NCBI RefSeq assembly: GCF_964340395.1 | Contig: NC_135555.1 | Span: 2,471,001-2,535,000 of the forward strand | Origin: Glandiceps talaboti | Lineage: Eukaryota; Hemichordata; Enteropneusta; Spengelidae | DNA length: 64,000 nucleotides | Direction: 5' to 3' | Shown here: positions 12,763 through 24,079 of the stretch, one piece after another | Numbering within the stretch: the stretch's first letter is position 1 | Layout of the letters: every line of letters starts with the position of its first letter | The notes under the pieces: generated by a model | Databases searched by the model: none | What the model was told of the DNA's origin: nothing | What the model saw: the letters and a program-made list of their open reading frames with translations, nothing else | Made by a program: the position numbers and the translations under genes

Positions 12763-14515
12763 TCAGTGTCCTAGTAAACACAGCATTTATTTTCAATGTC
12801 ACAACTAATAGTTCTGCATATCATAAATGAACCCAATATTGTCGTGTACATCTCATTTTAGTCGTCATTGAAATGATACACATTACTGACAACTTTCAAC
12901 GATGTACAACAACACACGATAGGTCAACAGTTCATACTTGTATTCTCTCAACCCAATGCATATTTATCACCTGGTGTAAGTGTTTTAGACAGTGGGCTTG
13001 TGATTTATTGAGAATATTTATTGGTAAAAGCGTAGGCGGTATGCTGTCAATTGTCTTTGGAACAAATCCAACTTTCTTTTTCTTTACAGATAAATCAATT
13101 GGGGTATTCAATTGAATGATGGTATAAACGATTTGAAAACCATCTTTGTCAGGAGATAATGTTACGGATGACAGAATACAACTTTTTAAATATTCGCTAA
13201 GTTTTGATGTTTTGCGAGGTCACCGTGAACTCTCAGCTGTCATGAATTAATACTTGCAAATGTTTGCATATCCCGAATAGTATTCTTCTAAGATGACAAC
13301 ATTAAGTTATTAAAAGATCAACAGTGTCAAATAATGACTAATTACAGACAGTTGGAAGAACAATGATGTGATCGCATTGTTTAGCTGGTTTTCATATTTG
13401 TCAATTATATCATTTGCATTGAATTAAGGCGACGGCAACACTTCCGTTTTAGTCATTTATGGTGCTGATTATTTTATCACCAAATCATTTGAGTATTGTA
13501 TATTTTATGTTCATAAGAATTTAATGAAATAAAATTATGGATTCATTCTTTGGAAGTTGGAGCTGAAGGCAACAGCTAGGCCTAGACTAGGAGCTTCCAT
13601 CTGCTCCGTGGCCACCTCCAAATGATCCAGGTTAACCATGAACATTGTGTGTAGTCTGAGCCAATTCACTAAAAGCCGTCTACGGAGTGGAGAGAGAGAG
13701 AGAGAGAGAGTAACATTGAAGGAGGGTTACGTTAACAGTAGAGGCCCCCTCTATTTGTTACAATAAATCAACCCCCTAAATACACCCATGGACTCATGTA
13801 CTTGGTAATATGACACTCCCGTTGTCCTGATGTTACATTTATCTGTAAGAGTACTTTTACGTTGAAACCAAGCAGATACAAAAATAAAAGTAATATTCGT
13901 TTGTCACGACTTTTTTCCTATGTTGAAAACAAACGCGGCTACGCTACGTGCATGTCATTCCCCATTTACACTGTAACATTACCTCAGCTCACCAACTACA
14001 CGGTAAAAGAAATTTAGATCCAAGCGTATGGCGTATCAACTGCAAGTGTCGTACCGAGGAATAAAACGTCAATTCTATCTCTCACAGCAAGTTGGTTATG
14101 ATGAACTACGTGAACAATCAAGGCGAACATACAGTCAGTGCGTCATTGTGACTTTATGATTGCTTACGAGAATGACGAGGGGTTTAGCATTACTCTATCT
14201 GATAACCAGTACCGTGGAGTATGACTTGTACGTCTGTGCCTGTAGTCTAGTGCTATCCTCCGGGACTATCCTTCATATTGTCTTTATAGATCAGGTAGTC
14301 TGGATGCAACCTGTGATAACCCACATGTGAGTGAGCGTTACGATACTGTATAGGAACTAGACTATAGAACAGGGGCCCGAACAGGGTTAGAGTACTGTTG
14401 TAGTATAAACCATGCAACTTTGCAATAATTGTAGCGTTTGTTTTGTTGTTTTTTTCTTTCCGTGATTTAACCGAAAAACAAATTCTACAATTCCTGCTGG
14501 GCAAGCTTACTGATA
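12763..14515. other. Intergenic stretch, no gene seen
   Basis: Mostly unique sequence with a short (GA)n run near 13690-13711. No supported exon was found on either strand. Confidence 0.5.
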
Positions 14516-14630
14516 AATAAACGCACAGGCACTCGAAACAATCTGTTATGATGTCGATTTTTTTTAATGTACTGTTATCTTTTATACATAAAAAATCATA
14601 CGAATTGATTCGAGTGCCTGTGAATAGACG
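14516..14630. mobile_element. 99-bp MITE with 14-bp inverted ends
   Basis: CACAGGCACTCGAA at 14524 is the exact reverse complement of the end at 14609-14622. The flanks AATAAACG (14516-14523) and AATAGACG (14623-14630) differ at one position, consistent with an 8-bp target duplication. The AT-rich interior has no coding capacity. Confidence 0.7.
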
Positions 14631-15034
14631 GGTCTGATCTGCCTCGCAAAGTTGGTTGGAATTTCTGCTAAATTACGTCCTACCTGGCCAAAAATCTGAC
14701 ATTTGACTAAGAGCCAAGATATATATGTTCAAAAGTATCCGAATCCCGTCAAAAACGGCAAAAGTAGCATCGCACCACAACATTTTAAAACGGGTATGTA
14801 CGGCGAGATCACGCAAAAACTAAACTCAAGCGGTTTGTATGCAACTATAGCTACTGGTACCTACACATAACGCCAACTGAAACATCGAGTATTTTCTCCC
14901 GACCAATAGCCCCTGCCGTAATTTCTGCTTATTCCATAACTCCTCATCACAAAGACAAGATTCAATCCGAATCTAACGTTGATCTCGCTTTGATCTAGTT
15001 TATATAAGGCTCGACTTCCTTCTCTTCAATGGCA

Positions 15035-15040
15035 TTTATT
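15035..15040 (-). terminator. Poly(A) signal of the rapunzel-like gene
   Basis: On the minus strand AATAAA occurs about 110 bases after the stop codon, a normal distance for a compact single-exon gene. Confidence 0.6.
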
Positions 15041-15151
15041 GCATGTAACAAAAGATAACACGTTGAAGGACTGAAACGTTGGTTGACCAGCTTTCCGTGC
15101 AGTTTATCGATATATTGAGTTGAATGCAATTAGTTGTTACAGTACTTGAAG

Positions 15152-16339
15152 TTACTTGAGCAATATGCAAATGGTGAAACGCTGTCCACGCACCCAAATT
15201 TTGGTGCCTTGGTTACAGGAGGAACTGTAGATGTCTACAGAAGGCTTGACACAAGCTATTCCCCATGTCTGTATGTCACAACGTTTCAGTTCTTTCTCGA
15301 TGCATTGGAGCGCCTCTTCTGCATCTCCTATGCGAAAAGCCCCGTTTGCGATTTCTGTGGCGTCCCGGATACTGTCGTCATCATCAGTATGTTTCAATGG
15401 TATATCATCACTAAGGTAAAATACGATTGCGCATTTTTTATGGGAGTGAAGTGTATGTATTTCCGATCCGTTGAAACGGTGGTTCTCAGTACCAGTGATG
15501 TCATTATATACCAGACAGGTCAATCTCATCCAATCATATTTCGCGGACATCTTCTGTTTCAATTTCGCAACGATCTTTTCATTCGTATCATCTTTGTTTC
15601 CAGAAACGACATCTTCCATATCTTTCTGCATATTACTTTTACATTCGGAAGTGCACCGATCGAAGACAGCTTGAAACTTGTCTTTAACTTGACTTAATTT
15701 CAGACTGTATTTCTCAGTTGAGAGCCTAGCACTACCAATGAAGCAATGTTCGTATGTATGAAATGCTATCAGTCCCCCAATCACAAGCTGTGTCAAAGTG
15801 GCTCCAAGTTCCACCAATTTTGGCCTGTCACCACCCATCTTGTCGTAATGTTTGTCAAAGATACTATTTCGGAAATTTCCAGTACCTGCCATCCCATCCA
15901 GTAGTGAATCTAATGCCAATTCGAAATCTCCACCTTCGCAAAGACGTTCCAATTTCACAGAATAAGTACGGTGGGTTGCTTTATCTTCACTGCTAGCCAT
16001 CCCATAAGCGTGTTGAATTGCAAGGGTAAGTTTGCTTGTGGCATCAGCATACTGACCTTTCGTAGCTTCCCATTCTACTGTCTTCTTCAGGTCTGCAATA
16101 GAACTTTTAATCCTTTCTAGTTTGTCATGCAGTGATATGATTCCTCCCATGATTTCTTCATGCTGCTGATCCGGGAGAAAGACGGCAAGTAGAGCCCCAA
16201 CTGCTCCAATCGCCGGACCACCTACAGACAGTACACCGGTGATTTTTCTGAACTCATCTCTACCTGTCGCCTCTGCTATATCCTTCACTGCGTCCATGCA
16301 CGACTTTACTGCGTTCAAGTCAGCCGCCATCATCAACAA
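15152..16339 (-). CDS. Rapunzel-like single-exon protein
   Basis: An uninterrupted 395-codon frame starts at ATG 16339; a second in-frame ATG follows two codons later. Residues about 30-60 are a hydrophobic, glycine-rich segment (GGPAIGAVGALLAVFLPDQ), followed by a helical region starting EEIMGGIISLHDKLERIKSS. A middle block (LVIGGLIAFHTYEHC) and a later block (KQKMSAKYDWMRLTCLVYN) recall the layout of fish rapunzel proteins. Rapunzel was identified from a zebrafish fin and skeletal overgrowth mutant; its biochemical role is unknown. The helix layout also resembles the helical domain of some pore-forming proteins, but that is only a resemblance. The gene has no introns, unlike its neighbours, which suggests retroposition or a lineage-expanded family. 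The family assignment is from memory of sequence patterns and is moderate; the reality of the gene is more certain. Confidence 0.6.
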   Translation of the reverse strand: MLMMAADLNAVKSCMDAVKDIAEATGRDEFRKITGVLSVGGPAIGAVGALLAVFLPDQQHEEIMGGIISLHDKLERIKSSIADLKKTVEWEATKGQYADATSKLTLAIQHAYGMASSEDKATHRTYSVKLERLCEGGDFELALDSLLDGMAGTGNFRNSIFDKHYDKMGGDRPKLVELGATLTQLVIGGLIAFHTYEHCFIGSARLSTEKYSLKLSQVKDKFQAVFDRCTSECKSNMQKDMEDVVSGNKDDTNEKIVAKLKQKMSAKYDWMRLTCLVYNDITGTENHRFNGSEIHTLHSHKKCAIVFYLSDDIPLKHTDDDDSIRDATEIANGAFRIGDAEEALQCIEKELKRCDIQTWGIACVKPSVDIYSSSCNQGTKIWVRGQRFTICILLK

Positions 16340-16940
16340 ATGTACCGGGCATATATAGTGTAGTCCTATATACTATGTCGATGTTTTCCACGACCACTAT
16401 CCTCTCCACGTGCAGGTGCAGTCAAACATGAGTCAACGAAGCTATTCTTGAAAAAAAAACCTGTTCTTTATATGCTAGTTTTCAGTGGGCGGGCAATATT
16501 TTGTGATTGGTAGTGGGCAAACAATCAAGTCCTGATTATGTATAGTGGGAGGGAAAACATGGAACTGTGGGGGAAGGAGTGTACATTGTGTACATCAAAA
16601 TGAATTTTTTGGTATAGAGTGGATAGCACAAACATTTCAGAGGTGGGTAGTGGATAAATCATCCTCGCGATACTGGGTGGGCAGTGGGCTGGTGGGCAAG
16701 TTGAACACCCAGTGAAGGGAGCAGGGCAGATATCCTTCACCACCAGTCGGAAGAACAGCTAAACACACGCCCCACAATTTTGTTTTAGGAGGGAGCGATT
16801 CAAACCATTTTTGGTTTGAAACAACGTATTATTAGTGGAAACTGCAAATCTTCCCGTTGCTGCACCTGCACATATTAGAAAGTTTAATACCGAAATCTGG
16901 CTATTAAACCTGTTTGGAAAAGCCAGGAATGTCCATGTCA
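16340..16940. other. Upstream flank of the rapunzel-like gene
   Basis: A minus-strand TATATATG lies just upstream of the ATG and could be a core promoter only if translation starts further in. From 16480 to 16740 the sequence is rich in GTGGGC/GGGCAG and looks like decayed repeat; no frame is convincing. Confidence 0.35.
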
Positions 16941-16942
16941 AC

Positions 16943-17467
16943 AGTTATCCATTACAGACTGCTACAACAATGTTTGACCAACTGTATCTCTTAGCCTGTC
17001 TCAAGGTTTGCTAAAACTACCTACTAGCAGCATGTTTCTCTATTGATCACAATGTATCCTTCACTCCCTGGTGTTTGATAAGTGTACATTTCACCAGTGG
17101 AGTTCAGGATATCAACACTGTGGGATATCTAATCTGGTATATATAACAAACAAAGTTGCAGCATTGTATTGTGTTCTAGTTGCTAATGTTGGAGTTGTTT
17201 GTTCATTAGTCTGAGTGAAGTGAGAAATTGTACGTGTGTCATCTGTGTAGTGATAAACCAGCCTTGGTCTTATCAACAATTTGTTTACAATTAAACATCA
17301 GGGAGTGAAAGATAACTGTAATTAATAGAGAAACTTGCTGCTAGTAGGTAGTTTTAGCACAGCTTGTCGAGACCATGGAAGTAGAACCCCGGGGTTCCTA
17401 CTTCCATGTCGAGACAGACTAAGAGATACAATTGGCTGAACATTGTTGTAGCAGTTGTAATTGGTTA
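16943..17467. mobile_element. Large foldback element (about 525 bp)
   Basis: The left arm 16943-17080 pairs with the right arm 17283-17467. Matching blocks include CTGCTACAACAATG, GTATCTCTTAG, AAAACTACCTACTAGCAGCA and TTTCTCTATT. The 200-bp loop has no coding capacity. The right arm is interrupted at 17374-17408 by a 35-bp palindrome that the left arm lacks. Confidence 0.85.
17367..17415. mobile_element. 35-bp palindromic insertion with 7-bp target duplication, copy 1
   Basis: The insert 17374-17408 begins CATGGAAGTA and ends TACTTCCATG. It is a near-perfect palindrome with one bulged base and CCCCGGGG at its centre. TCGAGAC occurs on both sides (17367-17373 and 17409-17415). The left arm of the enclosing foldback has the same locus without the insert (CTGTCTCAAGG at 16998-17008), so this is an insertion event. 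Confidence 0.85.
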
Positions 17468-17693
17468 CTTCATTCTGACAGTTGCTCGTTAACATCCAAT
17501 ATCAGTCAGTGAAAGGGAAGTGTTTATTAACATTCATTAGTCAGAAGGTCAAGCAAAGTAGCTATGTGAACCACAGGGGTACGGTCGGGAGGTATGAATA
17601 TTTTTCTTCACAATTTGCCGGGTTTCTCATATTATTTCATTTTTCTCTATATTTCAAGTTTTAAATATTACCACCATAACTTCAAAAATATGA

Positions 17694-17745
17694 TTATATT
17701 ATCATTATTATCATCATTATTATTATTATTATTATTTGTATTACA
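17694..17745 (+). repeat. ATT/ATC microsatellite
   Basis: Short imperfect run of ATT and ATC triplets. Confidence 0.8.
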
Positions 17746-17952
17746 GATTTTTAATCTCCTAATGTTGTACTATGGCATTTATGAATATACAGGAAAGAAA
17801 TCTGTCTTTGTATTTTTTTTTTAAGTAGTTGAGTTTTGGGAGCTATATTCATGAAAATGTTGGCTTGATACATGTTGGAAGTGTTGAGACACTGACCAAG
17901 GATTGGAAATTAGCCCTTTAAACTATTATGTTCACCCAGCCTTTTCCAGAAT

Positions 17953-18170
17953 TGATAGAGATAATGAAATACAAATAAAAACAAAGCATGCCTAATAAAG
18001 TTATCTCTAAAACATGGTTTTAATCAAACAAAATTTACATTACTTTCTTTGTAGAATAAAAACAAGTTTAATTGAACTGAAATGATGATGTAATTAATAA
18101 TTCGAATCATAAACAATAAAATCAAAAATTGTATGTTTTCAGAAACCATAAAATTGTCTTTGTGTATGAT
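17953..18170 (+). repeat. Dispersed repeat, copy 2
   Basis: Direct-orientation partner of 9230-9470, sharing for example GCATGCCTAATAAA and CATGGTTTTAATCAAAC. The two copies bracket 8.5 kb that contains the rapunzel-like gene. Confidence 0.85.
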
Positions 18171-18564
18171 CTGCATGTGATTAAAAGTGAAAGTATTAGT
18201 ATTTTATGACAGAAGGACTCTATATCCAGAAAAGTCTGGAGTATTGTTGTCAATGTGTTTGGTTAATATTCTGAAAATAGAGAATACAATGTCACAGGTA
18301 TCAGAAAAGTAGGTTGTATGTACAAAAAAATACACACATGTAACTGTTCAGAATTGTCTTTGACCATTCTGAAATTATCTCTTTTGAAATGAAATTCCAG
18401 TTGCAACTTGCATGTCTTATAAAACTTCACTATCTCTAAAGTGTATAAAATGGAAAGGGGTATATAAAAAACTATGGTAATGGAATCTTCATCTACTACC
18501 ACCATGCTTTGAAGGATCAGAGATTGCAGCAGATCTGAAATGCAATAGAAAGTAAACAAAACTG

Positions 18565-18570
18565 TTTATT
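18565..18570 (-). terminator. Candidate poly(A) signal of the RNF212-like gene
   Basis: A minus-strand AATAAA stands about 410 bases after the proposed stop codon. The last exons of the gene are uncertain, so this is weak. Confidence 0.3.
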
Positions 18571-18980
18571 TAATAGCTTGACATCAAATGGTTGAAAAGC
18601 AAGAACATAGAACATATGTATAAAGATGTATGCAATTCAACAGAAAACCAAATTAATTTTGTCACTTTCCACTTAGAACTGTATTGATTACTATTAGGAA
18701 TGTATATCCTAGTGATACAATCAAATCTCTATCTATCAATGATTGGAGACATGTACAGCCCTGGGGAGAACAAAAATTAAAAATATCACCAAAAAAAAGT
18801 TCTCTTTCATCTATCTATTCATCCCAGCACATACCAAGTAGTGATGTAGAAAAAACAGCAGTACAACACAACTATTTTTATGTCAACAACTGGGTACAAC
18901 TAAAATTGCACATTTCAATTAACAGTCTAAATTTTCAATGACTGGTTTATATAAGGCCTAAAAACTTTGTTTGGTTCCAG

Positions 18981-21900
18981 TTACCTGACTCCACCGACCC
19001 TAAACATTTTTTAACATATTCAGGAAAAAAAGATAAAATCATGCGGAAACTGACATCAACTTAAAAAGACAATATAAAAGTAATACTTACAAAACTGATC
19101 TCCTTGGTTGGTAGCTCAGCTATTGAAGAAGAAAATAGGACAGCTTAAATTTTATGCGATGTACAAGGTGAATATTATAACATGTTAGCCAGCCTTTAGA
19201 AATTTATTAAATCAGAGAAAATATAGGATGTATTTGTTATCATGTTGTAAGGGTGCAACATTGGCAAACAATTTTTAAATGCACAAGGGGCAAGGGAAGT
19301 TTAATAAGAAGTATATGACACCAAAGTAATTCCCACACTTTATGACCAAATGATTGATATATTCAAATTCACAAAAGAAAGACTTTTTTCCAGAGCTAAT
19401 TGTACGGCGCCTCTGAACTATACATGGCAATGGAAACTGTTCCTTTTAAATTCACTGTTTGATTGTTTATTAATATGTTTACTCACATGTATTTGTCGCC
19501 TTGATGGGTCCCAGTTACCAGTTTGGGAGGCTGAAGTGAGATAACCTTCAAAAAACAAAAATTGACAGGTTTTTTTTTTTAAAGTTATTGACCAGAAATT
19601 GAAATGCATGATGTCTTAGTAAGAACTATAGGTTACAATGTACATGGTTCATGGTACATGGTACATCTCATACATTCACAAATTGAGATCTTAATTTAAA
19701 ACAAACTTTGATTTTCCAATGGACAATTCTTAACACACACACACAGGGGTATACCATACAAATCAATAGATGTATATATATGTGTCTGTGTCTGTGTGTC
19801 TGCACCACAGTACTGCTAGAAATCAGTTCACAACATCCAGTCATCATTTGGTTCCTTGTCAAACAAATAGTATATGTTTTATTGTTATACATTATGTCTT
19901 AACCTTTACATTTGTCACACATTTTTAACTTGTACATTTTTACGTGCAATTCTGAGGTGTAAAATTAAAAAAAAAAAAATCAGATTCTACTTCTCTACCA
20001 AGTACATATACATTTCAAAATGAACACTCTTACATGTAAGTGAAAAGAAAAGTTAAGACAGAAGTATAACACAGTACATGTCAGACATACCTTGTGTTGG
20101 TGTATTTTGTGAATTAGTAGGAGTTGACACCAACAGGTATCAAAGAGAAGACAGAACTATAACACAGTATGTGTCAGACCATGGAAGTATTACCCACGGT
20201 TATACTTCCATGGTCAGACATACCATGTGTTGGGAGTATTCTATAACACAGTACATTTCAGACATACCTTGTGTTGGTGTATTTTGTGAATTAGTAGGAG
20301 TTGATACCAGGTAAGTACCACCCATACCCTGTGGAGTGATATTACCACTTGATGGCACTCTACAAGTACAAGTGTGAAGAACAGAACAAAGTCAATTAAA
20401 TATCTGTTTTAAGTATTTGCATCCGGTTCAAACTTCTCAAAATAAATTTACACAGTTCATGTATTGATGCATCATGGAATCATTACAAAATAGAAATGAA
20501 AGTCTGCATATTCAATCAGACTCAAAAATGATTATATGAAATATTATAATTTACAGGATCATTAATCTTTCATGATCTCATAAATCTATTAACACAATTG
20601 GAAATATTACATTACATCTGACCAGTTCTAGTCAGCAAACTGAGTTCTGGTATTTCATTGATAAAATATTTATTATGTAATATCATAAAAAAGATGACAT
20701 TAATTTTTATCATAAGATAAACTCTATTTAGTATGTTGTTAAACTAACCTGGCTGGACTTGCTGACATAGGGGACATCATGAGACTAGATCTACAAGGGG
20801 TAACCTTGTCATAGTTACCTGGTGTAAGATTACTTTGCCTGTAAAAATGAAAATAGTACAAGTCAAAGTATTGAAATGTGAGGCATTACACATATCAACT
20901 AAATGTACGCATTGTATTTAGTACTAAGTAGAAGTGACACATGACGGAGCTGAGGATGCCAATGACTTCAAGTTTCCTTGACAAATACCAGTAGAAATTA
21001 TACACTATTCTTACACAAAGATTACAGGCGCAGGTCAGGGGTTGCGAGATGAAATTTATCATAAGGTCATGTGGAAATTATGCTACACATTGTTTGAAGT
21101 GTGTTTGTTTAATAGGCAATGATTTGTTACTCCTCATTGGTATTGCCAACCATTCTCCAAACTAGTGTTCTATTGTGATAGGATTTCTGACATTCACCCT
21201 TTAATAACACAAATCTTGCATAAAAATGGAAAACAACAATTCAGAACTTACATGACTGAATAATAGAATTTGTTGATAAGGGAGCAAGTTAGGATGTCGG
21301 CATGACTGTGTATTGACATAGTAGGATGACAACATTCATACTTACCTCATACCAGAACCTGTTGGTGTTTTTTTCTGACTTGTATTTCGTAAAAGTGTTG
21401 GTGATGGAGAACTTCCTAAAAGTTTGTCAAATGAGAAAAATCAGCTTTGCGGTAGCTATTTTTTATGATTCTAAAAATCTGCACTATTGTTAGTATGTGA
21501 AAGAGACAATTTTTATGGTCTGTATATCATTTTATCATCTTTCATTATATTTTCATGTCTTCTGAAGGACATTTTGCTTTTTTCCAAATGAATCATATTC
21601 ACAGCTTCCCCTCCCCTCCAAAACAACAACCCAAAAAACAAACCAAAACAATCATATAACTTCATATGATTGAAATGATTCAATATTCAATAGTACATGT
21701 AACTTTACTTACCCATTTTGCCATCTACAGGAGGTGTTCTTATTGTAATTCTGGCTGGCCCTTTTGGTGTGCACTAGAAAGTTATCAATTTATTTAAACA
21801 AATATTTGTACGACATTATAATAAACTCAACATTAAAATTGAAAACACTTACTTCCTCTATGATTTGTATGCCTTAAAATTAATACTGACTGTTAGGTGG

Positions 21901-23906
21901 ATTATGATATAGTTTGAGAAAAGTGTTATTTAACGTTTTTATTGCAAAAGTTTCTATTTCTGTTTCATGACTGTATATTGTAATGGGTAGTACAGACAAT
22001 TTACACCTGAAATCAACAAAACATGCCCAGTGTTTAACAGTAACACATGTCAGGTTTTAAAATCAGAAATTTAATTGTTACCTACATAAAACAACTAATG
22101 TATGTTTAATATTGAGATGTGGTGAACAGGTGAAAACAAATACTTTCTTCACATTTCAGCTATGAAATTGGATACATATATACACTGGTATATGTACATG
22201 AATTGTGTTTAACTCATAGACATAGTTATCTAAACTCTAACACCAGAGGGCGCTGTTTATAAGAAAGTCTGTTACTCACACTAAGTGGTGTCCCTGCATC
22301 TCCTGCTCCACCCTGAGGTCTACAAATATCATGCCAAAATGAAAAATATTCAATGAATCAATCAGTTCAAGCGTACATTATATGTTGTTGGGAAGTTATA
22401 AACAAGAAAAGAAAATACATCGACATGTTAACCTACCATCAAATTTATCAAGTGGTAAAATCTGCAATGTCAATATGTGTAGACACACAAGTAAGTATTG
22501 CAGAGTAATGTTGTCATCAAATAATGAAAATATACACTGCCATTGTAGAGTAAAGAAATTGGGCACTTTTAGAGAAAAATACTAGGCCCTCTCTTACAAA
22601 AAGATGATACATAAATGGTTTCAATGAACTCTGTGGTTATGGTAATACTGTTACTTACGTAGATGGATAGCTCCCTCTGGAGGCTGGGTAAGGTGAGACA
22701 TGACTGTGTTTGGTAGATGGAGATGGTGTTCTTGCTGTTCACAAACAAAGTTTAAAAAAAAGAGTATATAACTGTGATATAAGGCTATTATAAATTAAGA
22801 GTTTGTATCTTTTAATTACACTAATATTGCTGTGATAAAAAATAACAATGATTGAACCACCTGTTGAAGTTCAGATAATGCTGAACTTTACAGCTGACAA
22901 ATACAAATGAATGTAGTCGTAGTAGTTATGACGTCAAACTTTATTTTGATTTATTATTTGTTACACACCTGATAGCATATGCTGTGATGGACTAAGTACA
23001 CGGCCAGGAGTTGGAACTCTGTACAGAAAAAAAATCATAGTTTGTTTGAAAATAAATATAGTAGTCACTGGAAGGTATAGATAGGAACAAACAGTAAAAA
23101 CAGTGTAACTGTACCTGAAAGTGTATTAACAACCAAAAGTATTTTGAATTAGCTACAAATATAGTCTTCACAATATGATAGCTACAGATTTGTCAAAGAA
23201 ATTTATTTTAAATTTAAATCATGAAAAAGTAGATCTTGAGAGACTTTGACACAGTTATGCTAATAATATTTGTTCAGTGCTAAATTATAACTCAAAAAGT
23301 ATTTGACAAAGATTTAAAACTTTATAGGAAAATCATGTACTCATTATGTAATATAATTATTAACTCGATGAATTTGAAGAAAGTTGAGATCTGTAAATTG
23401 TTTCCAAATTTCGAGTATATTGCCCATTTCTTTTTAGTCTAATTTAGTAGAGATATAGTTTAGTTTGTGTTTTCTCTTTACCTTTGAGATAATTTGATGG
23501 CTGGTGAACCACTCAGAAGCCTTCGTAGGTTTGCATTCTCTTCTTTCAATATACAAATTTCTCTACAATGGAAAGATATTCTGTTATGCAATCACATGTA
23601 ATTTACAAAGTTAAATTATCTATAAATCATTTATATACTATGTGTTTACATTTGAAACAAATCAAGAATCGATGATAGCACAGATTTATGTATACAATGT
23701 ACTGATGATTTCACCTTTCAAGATCCTCCCATTGGTCAAGTCTCCTCTTGGCTTCTTCAACAATTGAATTTTGATTTTTACTCTGTAACATAAAAAGAAA
23801 TTAATAAGAAGTAGAAAAATATTTCAATAACAAATCTCTCAGTATATCAAATTAAGGATACGTCAATTGGTTGTTTAAAGATATAGAAAAAGGTGAAGAA
23901 AAGTCA

Positions 23907-23974
<68 letters not shown>

Positions 23975-24037
23975 GTATGTGTATGTGTATGTGTGAGTGT
24001 GTATGTGTGTGTATGTGTATGTGTGAGTGTGTATATA

Positions 24038-24079
<42 letters not shown>

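Noticed and set aside
15134-15697. 187-codon plus-strand frame
   Set aside because: It lies antisense to the rapunzel-like gene and has no domain logic of its own.
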